Of a DNA stretch of 64,000 nucleotides, positions 23,426-35,825 are shown in pieces (the stretch's first letter is position 1; the number at the start of each line of letters is the position of its first letter). A program made the translations under genes and the position numbers. The stretch lies in the NCBI RefSeq assembly GCF_000003815.2, contig NC_049997.1, positions 16,346,817-16,410,816 on the forward strand. The letters are read 5' to 3'. The notes under the pieces are model-generated. The model worked only from the letters and a program-made list of their open reading frames with translations. It had not been told where the DNA came from and did not search any database. The DNA comes from Branchiostoma floridae. Lineage: Eukaryota; Chordata; Leptocardii; Amphioxiformes; Branchiostomatidae.

Positions 23426-25090
23426 TTTGCTCATTTGGCAGATATTTTAAACGATTTACAGTGTGGATGAAAACAATTTTTGGAAAGGGCGCAATGATGT
23501 CATCCATGTAATCAAATCAACATCGCATAAAGTCCAAAACTCCACAATATGTAAATCCCTTTTTAGTATGCCACAGGACCTTGTCAACGTAGGTGGTATT
23601 TTGTCTACGAGCTTGGCGCCGAAACTGTAAATTTAGCGTCTGTTTTGCCCCCACGAGTATCCTATGATATTTGCTTTCCCGACACCTCGTCTCATAACAA
23701 CATAACGCGCCACAGGAATTCTGTTTAAGAAATTAATAATCACGTTTTGTTTGAGGTTGCTATAATCAGTTTTGGGAAATGTTCCTCCCCCAAGAGTTGT
23801 CTTTCCAAACACATCAATATTATTATTTCAGTAAGGATTAATATTTAGACGTACCCTAGCATCGAAGTGTCAGTACAGTTACCTATTAGTAGCTTTCGCT
23901 CAATAGTTTTTTCTTTTCTTCTAGTCTTTTAGACCTTGTTTGTAATGGTGAAAGCTTTTCAATACAAATTTCAACTTTACCATACATATATATAGGTTTT
24001 TTGATAAGTCTATAGCAGCTATGGTTATGTTAAGGGGCTTAATAAGTCATATGGTTTTAAAAATATAACAAGCCGTCTGAAATATGACAAGGCGCCAAGC
24101 TATATTTCATTAAAGGATTTTACCACACTGTAACTTTCGTTCACGCAGTTTGACATTCTTAAAATTTATGACACAATTCGATAACAATGTGAGTATGTAT
24201 ACATCTTCAGTGTATGGGGATATTTCCCATTTAATCTAGCATAAACAAATACAAGTGTGCATTTTTCGAACAATTTTCAGTGCAATAACATTTCACGCAT
24301 ATGTGTTTTATTCGTGGTAACATTTTCTACATAAATGGACCATTTCGCGAAACGTTACCAATAAACCTAGCTTTTAAGTGCCGTATCTTCAAGTCTTTAT
24401 ATGGGAATGCCTCAAACCATCTAACCTTAATGGGCCAATAAACAGACAAGACGTTTATTTTGTGTACATCAAACCACATACTGCCCCAGGCGGTCACAGG
24501 ACTGCCCAAGGTACACTGGACACGTGATGTATAGTCAACCGCCATGTGACTTTCATAAATCTCCTTCCCAGACCAGATAAAGCTGGAGAACTCCTTTATG
24601 TTCAATATCTGTTTTTACGATAATCTAACTGCCCAAAATACTTTTATGTCTTTTTTTTTTCATTTCTAGATATAGCTGAAAAAATGCTTTGATGCAAAAA
24701 TTAACACGTAAATCACCTCCCACATACTTGCAAGCGACAAAATACACATAAAAACATCAAAGGGATCGAAAGTTATATTTACAGCTGCGAACGTACGACA
24801 TGAACAACCTCTTTCACGGAGGTAAAATTAACTCCTATATTTCATTGTTATTACCAAATAGTCAGGTCAAGCCAAAGTTTAGTGCACAACAATTGTAACA
24901 GGTATAATATGTAGGGCGAAGTAACATAAGTTTACATATGCATTGAGGTAACTGGCTTTGAATTTAAAGACAAAATTCTTATGGCTGGATTCGAGGCCTA
25001 CAAATAATTTCGAAGTGATACTCACTAGATATACTAACATAAAGGTAATAATCCACCAAGGCATTATTGAGTTATCGTTTATTTACTGGC
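23426..25090. other. intergenic; possible antisense retroposon tail at about 24863-24960
   Basis: 'gtcaagccaaagtttagtgcacaacaa' near 24866 repeats at 39805, so a dispersed 3' end is likely. Read on the minus strand it ends in a TTGAC-type tail. No exon supported. Confidence 0.4.
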
Positions 25091-25237
25091 AGACACACAC
25101 ACACACACACACATACACATTACATACACACACACATACACACACACACATACATATACACACATGCACGCACACGCACATACATACATACATACATACA
25201 GACATACATACACAGGCACTCACGCACGTGTGCATAC

Positions 25238-25272
<35 letters not shown>

Positions 25273-25280
25273 AGCACAAG
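25091..25280. repeat. (CA)n / (CATA)n microsatellite
   Basis: About 190 bp of CA dinucleotides with CATA interruptions. Long open frames on both strands here come only from the repeat. Confidence 0.95.
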
Positions 25281-25947
25281 TTGTCTACTCAAAATTCAAG
25301 GCCTAAAGAAGTAGTAGAAACATTCTAACTCTTTCAAAGATATATCGCCGTTGAAAGCATTTCCCATCGCATGGTACTCTAACACGTTACACCTACACAC
25401 CTCTAACGTGAAGTCAAACCGCCGTGAAAAATGCCTCGCCATTTCCACATAAGAGAAGGGAATTATTTCTTACTCGCCGCGAAGCATAACGTATTGCATG
25501 GCATGAGCGTTTGCCCTAGCGGCAATACATTTCAAGTCTAACGCTCCTTCAATATAGCTATTCGCCCATTTCTTCGGCAATCCCCCATATAACTCATGCA
25601 CCCAACTGCGTTGGAGATTTTGGTTGTCGTTGTTTCAATGTCAGGGACATTTTGTCATTTATTTGAGGAGTAAATGTCATAAATTGTACGAATATAGTTC
25701 GGTTCTTTCAATAGAAAAGTTTTGAGGATTATATTTTACAAAATGATTGTTTGTCAGAAACAATGTGTACGTTAATACTCGTTATGTAGCTAGTCTTTCT
25801 GGATATAAAAATAAAGAAAATGTACATGATGGTATACAGATCACATAAAAGAGGTATGACTATTCGAGACGATATGTATTGGTATACTATATGGGTAAAG
25901 TTTGTTTCTCTGTTTACTCAAAATTATGTTTGTTCACCCTGTACTAC
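25281..25947. other. intergenic, no gene seen
   Basis: No coding or repeat signal recognised. Confidence 0.4.
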
Positions 25948-26309
25948 TTAAAGCTAAGGGCACAACCCGCCGTACGTGCAATTTGTCCGTACAATTCTTG
26001 GGAGGCCACGTCCTCCAGGTATTACTGGAAACGTTAAGTCTGTACAGGGCAGGCGCGTCGCCCGTACTGGCACTTACGGGAGTGGGGTGGGGGGCGGTTG
26101 CTGTATGTTGGGGGGGAGGGGGTGGGGGTCCGCAGCCCGATGGCACACAAAGTTTTGCCTGCACGTGAAGTTCTACGTCGTGTCTGCGTGTTCCAAAATT
26201 CGTCGGATTCTTTACGAGGCAGTACTTACCACTTACGGATCCCAAAAGATTGGTCACGTTTTGGCACGTAGACAGCACGTATTTGCACGTACGGCGGTAC
26301 TTAGCTTAA
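25948..26309. mobile_element. TTAA-flanked MITE carrying a G-rich insertion
   Basis: A perfect 15-bp inverted pair, CCGCCGTACGTGCAA at 25967-25981 and TTGCACGTACGGCGG at 26283-26297, lies inside weaker outer ends (AGCTAAG left, CTTAGC right). TTAA occurs directly outside both (25948-25951 and 26306-26309), fitting TTAA-target elements. Compared with the copy at 5946-6256 it has an extra G-rich block at about 26070-26135. Confidence 0.65.
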
Positions 26310-28203
26310 TAGAGGCATATAGGTCAGCAAGATTCCTTGTTGTTTCAGTAGCAGGGTATATTTTATAGGGAGGGAGTTGCTAGCATCTACACTTTAACGT
26401 TCACCGCGTTTGTACTTTATTATAGTGCCACAGGTGACACATGTGTTCGTTAAAACGTTTTACACTTTGGGAATTTAGGCTCGGAGGAATTCCTGTACAA
26501 AACTGTCAAAAGTTAATGGAGTAATGGTAGGTAACACCGTCAGAGAGTTGTTATGACGTGCACTGGGTGAGTTTACGTAAGGAAATATCCTGCTGTGATT
26601 TACAAAGTACTCGTCATGGGTTTTCAATATTCATAATATTTGACAGGTCGCTTAACGAATTTCATACATGTTCTGTGTCCGTATTTGTCCAATATTTACT
26701 ACTTTTCCAGCGACCTGTACGTGAAGCCTGGTACAGGCTACAAATCCACACGGACCTCATACGGACTTGAATATATACGCACGTGCTTTAAAAATTCTGT
26801 GAACAGTCACTAGGGAGTGTACGACCCCCCCCCCCCCATACTTCTCAAGTCCCATAGCGACGGGGAAGGGTGAAAAAATAAAATGTTCATATTATATATA
26901 TATAGTATAGACATATGGCAGGGAAAGTACATCGAACATATGTGTGCCCCTTGGTTTTGTAATTAGGCGGAATATGACGCAAAATGTAAATGTATGATTT
27001 GATAGGACCACAAAACACACACACACACAAAATACATGAACGGGCCTTGAAACAATCCGTTCTTTATAGGGGCAGGTACCTGTACAGAAACGTCAGGTAC
27101 AGGTACGGACGGTACATGTCCAGAGCATCAGGTCCAGGTCCGGACCTGAACCAGGACGTAAGTATCTGTGAAAACTTGTGAATGTGCGATTTTTTCTACA
27201 AAGGATTCTAGCTAATTGGTGGAGTATCCGACGTCCATTGGCGTTTTAAAATCCCATCTAAACAACACTAACTGTCTCTGTTTTGACCAAATTTGACTGT
27301 AGAAGCTTGGTAACAATGACTATCAACTCTCTCCTTATTCGCTCTTGTTCTTTTCTTGGATCTGTAAGCCCCTAAACACTCGAACGCCTGCCAATAAATA
27401 ATCTGTTCATTTTCGAATCATTCTAACATCCGGTCCGGTCCGGTCTGGTTTTGGGTCCGGTTTTTCTGGACCGGTTCAAAAAGAAAAACGGGTACACTGT
27501 ACCGGTATCCACCCCTAGAAACTTTGTATGCATTACTACAAAGTTTAATGTTCTATATAGACTGCACAATGCGGCTCAATGCATAACACATTAATTTGAT
27601 TAATGCACATCGTGAAAGACGGGCTGTGTTTAAGTACCCTACTTCTTCTGTTTCCTAATAGTAGTAATATTTCATAACCTAATATAGCCATTCACGATGG
27701 ATAGACAGAGATAATAGCTAGAGTTAATGTAATGTAAATTATCATTTATATTTCGTCAAAACTCATAGTCAAGCCAGTAACTTGTGTCGTAAAAGAATTT
27801 AGAGGATTCTGGAATAGTCCATTCTGATTCCCTAGGGGAAGATTTTTTTCTATTGTTAAGGTCAACGTTAAAATTTTGTATCATTTTGTTTATATGATTT
27901 ATGAAAAGAACTCACTCTATTTTAGTTTAGTTTTAGTTTGCAGCTTTCCATGTATAATTTTCATGATTGTAAATCGTTATTTCTATCTCCATTGAAAAGT
28001 TGCGAGGCATTTTTTTCGAAAGTAGACACTCTTCGCTTTCTATTGATGTATTTAACAATATAGTACTAAAATAGTAGTTTTGATTTTTAAAATAATGTTT
28101 CATCATGCTAAGCATAGATCCATCGTTCGCCTGGCTTTTCCTCTGATCGTAAAATTATAATTGTGTATGAAAATGCCAATAGTTGTCTACATAAAACTTA
28201 AAC
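26310..28203. other. intergenic; contains GGTCC/GGTAC-rich repeat patches
   Basis: At 27068-27160 and 27430-27510 the sequence is built from 'caggtac', 'ggtccgg' and 'ggaccgg' motifs, a degenerate short-period repeat. A run of about 14 C lies at 26826. No gene. Confidence 0.5.
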
Positions 28204-28290
28204 ATACATACATACATACATACATACATACATACATACATACATACATACAAACATACATACATACATACATACATACATACATACAAA
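28204..28290. repeat. (CATA)n microsatellite
   Basis: About 21 CATA units with one CAAA interruption, directly followed by 'aaaacataaccttcttggcgaaggtaa', a known type of dispersed repeat end. Confidence 0.95.
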
Positions 28291-28339
28291 GGCTACCCAA
28301 AACATAACCTTCTTGGCGAAGGTAAAACTACTAAATCAC

Positions 28340-28652
28340 CCCCTCCGTTAGAAGTGGTCGAGTCCATGCAGCGGATGTCATCAAACTGCGGTGAGCGCCT
28401 GGGAACGTAATACTGGGAACGACGGTGCTTCCCTTGGAGCTCGTTCCCACACTCCCTATATTCCCACCGCCCTTTCCGCATGTCATCAGTGAGAAGACAT
28501 ACCGTCCTGCATCGATTTTTCGCCTTACCAAAAGAGATCCGTCCATTTGCCAAGCGATTTTCCCAGCCGTCCGTCTCCGAAGAAAATCGACGAAGTGTGC
28601 GCGGGTGTTGTAGCGGGCTTGCTGAACGTCGAGCCCGCTTGCTTGGGTACTC
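28340..28652 (-). CDS. candidate exon of an unrecognised gene (weak)
   Basis: On the minus strand a good acceptor (CTCACCGTTTCAG, cut after 28653) opens a frame of about 104 codons in a GC-rich island. A possible donor GGGG|GTGATT falls at 28340. Without the donor the frame runs to TAG at 28293, but that last part is repeat sequence. The predicted peptide is basic and has a RTVCLLTDDMRKGRWEYREC segment, reminiscent of Cys-x-Leu…Gly-x-Trp motifs in secreted esterase-like families. That resemblance is weak and I do not claim it. No neighbouring exons were found. Confidence 0.25.
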
Positions 28653-29361
28653 CTGAAACGGTGAGTACATTCTACAATCCTCCGTCCATGTTATAACACG
28701 AACTTGTGCAAGTGGAGTGTAAATGTTAAGAGTCACTTGGGTATAGGGATTTTGGGTAAGAGAGTTGTAGCGCCGAGTAGAGATTTCAAGAAGGCTTGGG
28801 CTAAAAGCTATACGTACACGCGGTCGCTATAATGTATGTTAGTACGTGTCTGGCAACAAGCATCGGGATAGTACCGCAAACTATACCACAAAACAATGTG
28901 TGAAATACGGACGATTTCGTGTCGTTTGGTACTAGTTTAGTCTTACTCATTGCACAATCTGTGCTACAAACATTCGCTTGAAGATAAACAACATGAAATG
29001 ATGTAACGCAGAATGGGGAATATAATAATTACATTTAACCTAGCCCATCTCTCTGTATGGTACATGTACAATGCACTGAGTGTACCAGGCGTATTTCTTT
29101 GTGGTGTGTATATATGTATATAACTTTGCGTACAGGCCATACACTATCATAACAAAATTTTATATGAGCAATTCGTCCCTTTGGTATTTTCCCACGCTAA
29201 TACATTTTCCCAAGGATACTCCATTTTCCCAGCGTTTGTGTATACATGCCCGGGCAAAGCGCCAGATGGAATTTCCTCGCATGCTTGCTACGAAATTTGC
29301 TGATGATTAATTGTTGCATTTGGGATCAAGTGCGACACCCCGCTACGCGTTTACGCACACG
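28653..29361. other. intergenic, no gene seen
   Basis: No supported exon or repeat. Confidence 0.4.
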
Positions 29362-29537
29362 CAGTCACGAGTTCTATTCCCAAACAGCTAATATTTAATT
29401 TGCAGAAGAAAAAAAAATAACAGTCACGAGTTCTATTCCCAAACATCTAATATTTGATTTGCAGAAGAAAAAAAAAAAAACAGTCACGAGTTCTATTCCC
29501 AAACATCTAATACTTGATTAACAGAAGAACAAAAAAT
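29362..29537. repeat. 59-60 bp tandem repeat, 3 copies
   Basis: CAGTCACGAGTTCTATTCCC starts at 29362, 29421 and 29481. Each copy ends in an A-rich run of growing length. Copies are almost identical, so this is a young expansion. Confidence 0.9.
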
Positions 29538-30061
29538 ATAAAACGATTCTTTTACAAAAGAAACATACTATTAGACAGAAGTAGGGCGATGGTAAATGAG
29601 GTGCTGTCTAAACCGGAAGTCATGAATACAAATAACTATTATTAGTCTGCGTGCTTTTGCCAGCGGTGTTATTGCCATAGCAACGTAAGAAAAACAAGCA
29701 GCAATCTTCCGTTATTTTGAACAAGAACATCATTGAAACAAATGAATGACGTACGCAAAGATTTTTTGGTGAAATTCTTCTGAAGTTTTTACTATTTTTT
29801 GTGATAATTTTTTATCTCTCTTATCAAAGGCTTAAGAAGTGCGCTGTTTTTGTGTCGTTTGTAGTGAATAATTGCGCTTGTTTTATGACGGTAAACTTAA
29901 TTAGCATCTGTTTTAGACATGCGCAAAGGACTCATTACCAAAGGTTGACCTTTCCGAATTGGGGTCATCGTAAACCGCCGAAGACCAGACACCGTTTCAA
30001 AGTAGCGGAAAGTAAAAACATCGTTCAATTTCACGGGAGTGTTCTTAAAACCAAGCAGCGT
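29538..30061. other. intergenic, no gene seen
   Basis: The 113-codon frame at 29801-30142 runs into the MITE at 30062 and has no other support. Confidence 0.4.
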
Positions 30062-30313
30062 AAAGGTGGTATCTCACTGCACTTGGGGCACCGGTGCGGC
30101 ACTGCGGGGTTCGAAAGATTACTCAAAGAATTTAGGAGATAGAGCACGAATTTTCTTACGTTTTGTGTATTTTGTAGTCTTCTAAGTCATCCGTGTACGT
30201 ATGACGCAGTATCTGAATTATGAAAAATCGGCGAAAATAACAAAAACAGTGCCGCAGTGAACGAACCCCGCAGTGCCACACCGGTGCCTCAAGTGCAGTG
30301 AAATATCATCTTT
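30062..30313. mobile_element. MITE with inverted repeats of about 52 bp (family shared with 54.0 kb)
   Basis: Left 'aaaggtggtatctcactgca' ... 'ggcactgcggggttcg' pairs with right 'cgaaccccgcagtgcc' ... 'tgcagtgaaatatcatcttt'. The interior ('cacgaattttcttacgttttgtgtatttt', 'gcagtatctgaatta', 'aaaaacagtg') is the same as in the MITE at 54033-54288. Confidence 0.75.
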
Positions 30314-31499
30314 ACTTTCCAAGCAGAGTTCTAACTCCGGTCGGTTTTTACGTCATTTTAGGCGTATTCTACTGGCTTTTTTTTCTAGTTCTTCTTTTTT
30401 TTTACTGCTACACAAAAAGAAAGCTTGACAAAATAGAAAGCCAAGCCTAGTCTACCGTACATAGCACATTGGTTCTTTCTAACCCACAAATATATTTCCA
30501 TTCTTTTTTAAATTTCCAGTTCACAATGTTTTTGCCCATCTTGTCTTACATACTACATCATTGATTGATAACTCAAGAATAGTTTGAAAGCCTTTTTTTC
30601 AGTTCAATTTTTGACCCAGTCTACTTTACATAACGCATCGGTCATTCTAACATGTTTTCAAAACCTTTTTGCCTTTTTTCACTCACAATTATTGACCTAG
30701 TATACCATATATAGCACATCCATAATAATTACCGCACAAAATCTATACCGACCATGACACAGCCGACCTAACGTTGACTTGGTCAAACGATCTACGTAAC
30801 GATATCTATAACTCCTAAATATTATCTTACATTTCATAATCAAACGCCCCATCAAGTAGATATTGACACAATATAAATTCAAAGAGATATATTTTCAAAA
30901 TTCTATATGGAATACTATGGATTTGCGCTTATGTTTTAAATTTGTATAAGGGCATACATTGAAATTTACACCCATATAATGCCATAACGATCTTATGAAC
31001 GGTATTATTATTACTAATGATATTACAACAAACATAATTGCCTATTCACAGATATCTATGTCATTAATATTATATATTGATATCATGTTTCATAGTCTAA
31101 TTACATTATTCTAGATGATATCTACATGAGTGGCGTTCAGAATCAACGATTCCATTAAAAATTGCTTTTTCTACTTGACAAATCTAGCATAATATGTCAT
31201 GTAATGTCATAAAACAATGATTTTGTATTTCATAAAACTTACAATTTTTAATAATCAGCATTTTAGTAACGTTACGATGTCAGTGTTAGTGGTTAGTTTT
31301 CATCTAAGTAATAAAATAAATGATAAACTGTGACATAACATAATTATATCATATCATATCATGCCGTAAATCAAGGAATTTTCTATTTACAGTAGATACA
31401 CAGTAGTTGCAAGTACTTGAATGGCGTTTACAATCAAAATTACGATGAGAAATGATTTTAGTGTTGTCTGATAATGAATATCACGCAACAATAAGGTGA
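30314..31499. other. AT-rich intergenic sequence with degenerate repeats
   Basis: 'ctagtctaccgtacatagcaca' near 30447 recurs in altered form near 30616 and 30697. No gene seen. Confidence 0.4.
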
Positions 31500-31930
31500 C
31501 TAAGTGTTCTAATTTACGAGAAATTTACAAGCCCGACCATAAGATATAGATTGTGATAATTCTATCCCCCGTCAAAATTGCCCTTTTCCACAGAGTATGG
31601 CTGGAGGTATATATAAATATCTTAAATTTATTGTTTACGATAATTTAATCATTTACGAGAAATTGACAAGATTGGTCGTAAAAATGGATTCTAATAATTT
31701 GTATGCCCCATGAAAATTGACTTTCTTCAACAAATAGGGCATGGCTTTAGGTATACAGGACCAAAGTGTATTGTTTACGATAATTTCCTTATTTACGAGA
31801 AATTTACAAGATTGGTCGTAAAAAATGATTCTAATAATTTATATGCCCCCATGAAAATTGACTTTCCCCAACAAATAGAGCATGTATACATAAACAGCCT
31901 AAAATTTATGGTCATTTATTGCTTCCGAAA
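31500..31930. repeat. 139-140 bp tandem repeat, about 3 copies
   Basis: TTTACGAGAAATTTAC or close variants start at 31513, 31652 and 31792, each followed by 'aagattggtcgtaaaaa.gattctaataattt.tatgcccc.tgaaaattgac'. Confidence 0.8.
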
Positions 31931-32582
31931 TGAAGGTATGTTTAATTCATTTCACAGTTAACGACCGTGAAGGGATGTATATTTTTTCTCAGGACGATGA
32001 TTTTTGCTGCCGAAGGGGATTTCTTGAGAAATATAATCGCTTCCGATGACAAAGAGATATAGCTTAGGCCACAGCAAGTGCAATTTATGGATGACAACCT
32101 CAGCAGACACCATATTGAATGAGAGAGGATAAAAAAAGATTGGTTGAAAACAAGTTATCTAGATTTAAAAATAGACGTTGTAAAAAGAATTGAGGCAAAA
32201 AACAACAAGGTATTTGTAGTCCTGTATTCCAGAGGTGACACTAGCGTGGTAGATTGGTATCACTTTATAAGTCATCATCAAGAGCTAACAGAGATCTTTC
32301 TTTGCAATCCAGTATTGTAACCCAAAACGCTTGAGTGGCTCCATGGACCTTTTTTTGCGGTGAATCCCAGGTAAATACGATGAAATAAAACTTATTAAGT
32401 TGGCAGCCACATTGGTGCCACTTTAACTGTAGAACTAGTTTAACTTCTACAAATACAATCATTACTACTTGTACCAAACTACTGTCCCTTCTACAAGTAC
32501 AATCGAGACTACTACACGATATACATCTTCCCATGTTGGTGCATTCAAAATCATAGAAGTGGGAAGAATTTCTTTTTTTCCA
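31931..32582. other. intergenic, no gene seen
   Basis: No supported exon. Confidence 0.4.
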
Positions 32583-32870
32583 AAATCACGCAAAAACTAA
32601 TGAGCGCGCTGATGTCATCCACAAAACCTACTTGCTTTGGCCTTATAGAAAAATGCTCTGACGTTGGACTGAGTTACGACTTGATTACACCATCTTTTTT
32701 TCCATGTTGGTACTTGTCCAGTTCTCTATGGGGGGGGGGTCATTTTTTTCCAAATCAGGCAAAAACTAATGAGCGCGCTGATATCATCCACAAAATCTAC
32801 TTGCTTTTGCCTTATAGACAAATGCACCGACGTTGGAGTGAGTTACGACTTGATAGACATCGGTCGATAC
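32583..32870. repeat. 169-bp tandem duplication
   Basis: 'caggcaaaaactaatgagcgcgctgat' and the following 100 bp occur at about 32588 and 32757 with few changes. A partial third copy lies just upstream at about 32520. Confidence 0.75.
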
Positions 32871-33064
32871 ATATACGATTATCCTACTTGTGCGCGAGGA
32901 AAGAGCGGGTCTCCGGCTCGCGTTATCCAATGTAAGAGCACTCAAGATCCGCAATCTCACATCTATACATCATGTAGTGATGTAGATGGATTTGAAGGCT
33001 GACATTTTGATCCTCGTCGCTGCATGCATCTGATGGTGAATCGAAAAGTGGACATTCTATCAAC

Positions 33065-34480
33065 AAGTTACAGTTGCGTTAAAGTGCTATTGTAATAAAA
33101 TTTGCTCTATATGTACGTACAAAATTGATCCTTTGTGCTCTTTCCTGAGACAACTTAGTAACATGTGTAATGGGGACAGTCCCGTCAATGTCTTGTTAAA
33201 GTGTCAGTGCAACGAAATTTCCTCTATATTTACGTAAAAATTGATATTTTGTGCTGTTTGGAGGGACGACTTAACCCTATTCAGACCGGGGGGGGGGGGC
33301 TTTTGAGGCCTGCGCCTACTTTGATGTCCTATAACGCCAGAACGGCTTACGCTAGGGCCACCAAATTTTGTGAGTTTTCCTAAAATATTGTTGGCAACAA
33401 TTTTACGAAGTTTGAAAAATTTTCCATATTTTCGTGTTGCCATGGCAACCGTTTGTTGACAGGCTGTTTTGCCAAAAATCACTATTTTTGGTTCTAACAA
33501 TGTATTTTTCACATTCATTTGCTATATTACTGCTATTTTGTTACATAAATAAAATCTTATATTATCTAGCATATCTTTCATAATTATATATGCATAAATT
33601 ATGCTAATTTGATGACGTCATCAGCCCAAAATCCAAGATGGCGGACCGTATGGCCAGATCAAGAATAACGAGTTAATTATCCCTTAAAATTTATAACTAC
33701 CTGGTATTTTTTCATCAAAAACCATCTAAATGAATGTATTTAGTCTATTTCCATTGCCCTTTGTGATTATTTGTTGCAAAAAAAGTATTTTTAAAAAATC
33801 AAGGTGATGGATATAATATGGCGGAGTCCAACTGGTATCTTAGATGTGTATGACGTCATTTTATGACGTCATTTTGACGTCATTGATGTTGCTATTGGCA
33901 ACGCAAGTCGTAATAAACATTATTATTCTGTTATCTGCACTTGTTGTTACATTTTTGTAGAATAACTTCAAAGTTTTCTGAGAATACCCTTTTTTCATGG
34001 GTCCGGCCAATATAATCAAATTGATGACGTCATCATTACGTCATCTTACGTCAACGTAACGTCAAACGTCAAATACTTGTCAGATATTATGTCAATATCA
34101 TGTCCTAAAAATTTAGTGGCCCTACGGCACGTCGTTTTAGAGTTATAGGACTTCAAAGTGGAGGGCCTCAAAAGCCCCCCCCCCGGTCCAGGGATGACCA
34201 AAAAAGCCCGGTCTGAATAGGGTTAATATTGGGTATGACGTAAAAAGTATGGCGTCAATGTGGCTAGTGAAATTTCCTCTATGTTAACGTACAAAATTGA
34301 TCTTTTGTGTCCCTTGGTGGGACAACTTAGTAATGGTAATGACGTCACAAATATGGCGTGGTGTCGCCCATGCAATAAAATTTCCTCTACATCAGCGTAG
34401 AAATTGATCTTCTTGTGCTCTTTGGTGGGACAAATTAGTAATGGATCATGACGTCACAAGTTTGGTGACGTCACGTAGGG
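33065..34480. repeat. tandem array of about 103-117 bp units, split by a transposon
   Basis: AAATTT followed by 'cctctat...acgta.aaattgat' marks units at 33098, 33215, 34270 and 34378. Removing the 952-bp insertion at 33275-34226 brings the second spacing to 103 bp. Units end in 'gggacaacttagtaatgg.aatgacgtcacaa.tatggcgt'. Confidence 0.8.
33275..34226. mobile_element. piggyBac-type non-autonomous element with TTAA target duplication
   Basis: TTAACCCTATTCAGACCGGG at 33271-33290 is the exact reverse complement of 34207-34226. A C/G run and 'cttttgaggcc' extend the inverted ends. TTAA flanks plus ends beginning CCCT are the hallmark of piggyBac elements. There is no transposase frame, so it depends on another copy. 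The interior is AT-rich and has several TGACGTCA palindromes and 'caagatggcgga'. Confidence 0.8.
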
Positions 34481-34945
34481 CATTCGGCTCAAACCCATAA
34501 TGTATAATGGTTTTGAGTCCCCAGTTATCCTCGGACGTCGTGCCCTTGGGAAAGGCACTTTACACTGATTTCTTCAATTCACTCAGGTAAAAAGTACTGC
34601 TTAGCTTCCATTGGGTAGGACGTTTAATGTAGGTTCCCTTCTCAAGGACAGCCACACCTCGAGCATGCAAAAGTACCCACCACACATATCGAAAAGAGAA
34701 GGGGACCTTCCCGGTGTGAGTGGTTCAAAACATTCAGTTTTTTGGCCGCACATGGGGTAATTGTTTTTGTATTGGGGTCACCTGAGTTAGTGCTGGATGG
34801 CAGCCGTTCCAGACCCTTGCGACAGTCGTATTTAAGTTTTTCTGTGACGTCACGATCGGTTGCTAATTTGTCTTTTTATTTTTCATATTTTTCTTATCTT
34901 AGTCTCGCCAAAGAGCACACAGCAGAGGGTTAATTTTAATATCAC
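34481..34945 (+). mobile_element. tRNA-derived SINE (family C), longest copy
   Basis: Order of blocks: B-box-like GGTTTTGAGTCCC near 34510, 'cccttgggaaaggcacttta', 'cactcaggtaaaaagtac', 'taggacgtttaatgtaggttccc', 'gtgagtggttcaaaacat', and 'ttgcgacagtcgtatttaag' at the 3' end. Partial copies at 40730-40930 (minus), 46196-46340 and 62911-63105 confirm a family. Confidence 0.7.
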
Positions 34946-35479
34946 ATACTTTTACATGTAGATGTTTTCAAAAAAAGACTTTTTTTAATTATGTGAACGA
35001 TAGAGGAGATTTCGTTTTACTCGTAATAAAATATGCCGCGACACAAATTCACTGCTATTTGGGACACCATAATAGGATAAAAGTGCAATACAGATGGAAA
35101 ATTGTACTTTCTAATGAAATGAGTTGATTTATTTTCAACAAAATCACAACCAATTTAGCATAAATTTTCAGTGCGCTTATGATCATAAACCATAACAGAC
35201 GATAAATCGAAAAAGTGGAGCTACTATCAGCTCGTTACAGTTGCGTCTAAAGCTCGTCAAAGTCGAGTCTGTGACTCGTTAAAGTCGGGACACACAAATT
35301 CAATGTCACCCGGGGACGCTAAAGATACAACTGTAGATTGAATGTCGTAATTTCTAATAAAATTAGTCGATTCAGTTCCAACTGGAATAACATTAAGCAG
35401 CGTGCCGCGGATTGATTGAGACCACTTATGAACTTGAACGTGATTAAGGTCAGGAAACATCATCATGCATGAACACGTT
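34946..35479. other. intergenic, no gene seen
   Basis: Some similarity to the unit-flanking sequence near 33050 ('gttacagttgcgt..aaag'). No gene. Confidence 0.4.
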
Positions 35480-35499
35480 ACAGTTTGCTACAGTGCCTG

Positions 35500-35825
35500 G
35501 TTGTGTCTACATTGCTCTCCAGTTTCTGGTTGTCCCTCACGTGTATGGTTGCCCCTCTATGGTTGTCCCACCAGAGCCTGGCTGTGTCTCCAGTGCCTGG
35601 TTTTCCCTCTAGTGCCTGGTTGTCCTTCCAGTGCCTGGTTGTTCCTCCAGTGCCTGGTTGTCTTTGAAGTGCCTGGTTGTCCCTCCAGTACCTGATTGTC
35701 CTTAAATACCTGGTTGTCCTTCCAGTGCCTGGTTGTCCCTCCAGTGCCTGGTTGTCCTTCCAGTGCCTGGTTGTCCCTTCATTGCCTGGTTGTTCCTCCA
35801 GTACCTGGTTGCCACTACAGTGCTT
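35500..35825. repeat. 19-bp minisatellite
   Basis: 'gtgcctggttgtcc.tcca' recurs about 16 times with a 19-bp step (for example 35651, 35670, 35689). The step is not a multiple of three, so the long frames on the + strand are coincidental. Confidence 0.9.

Noticed and set aside
25067..25314. Histidine/threonine-rich and cysteine/valine-rich proteins
   Set aside because: Translation of a CA microsatellite.
29362..29537. CRISPR-like direct repeats
   Set aside because: Three whole-unit tandem copies with no unique spacers.
35465..35695. Cys/Val/Leu-rich frames
   Set aside because: Made by a 19-bp minisatellite, whose step shifts the frame every unit.
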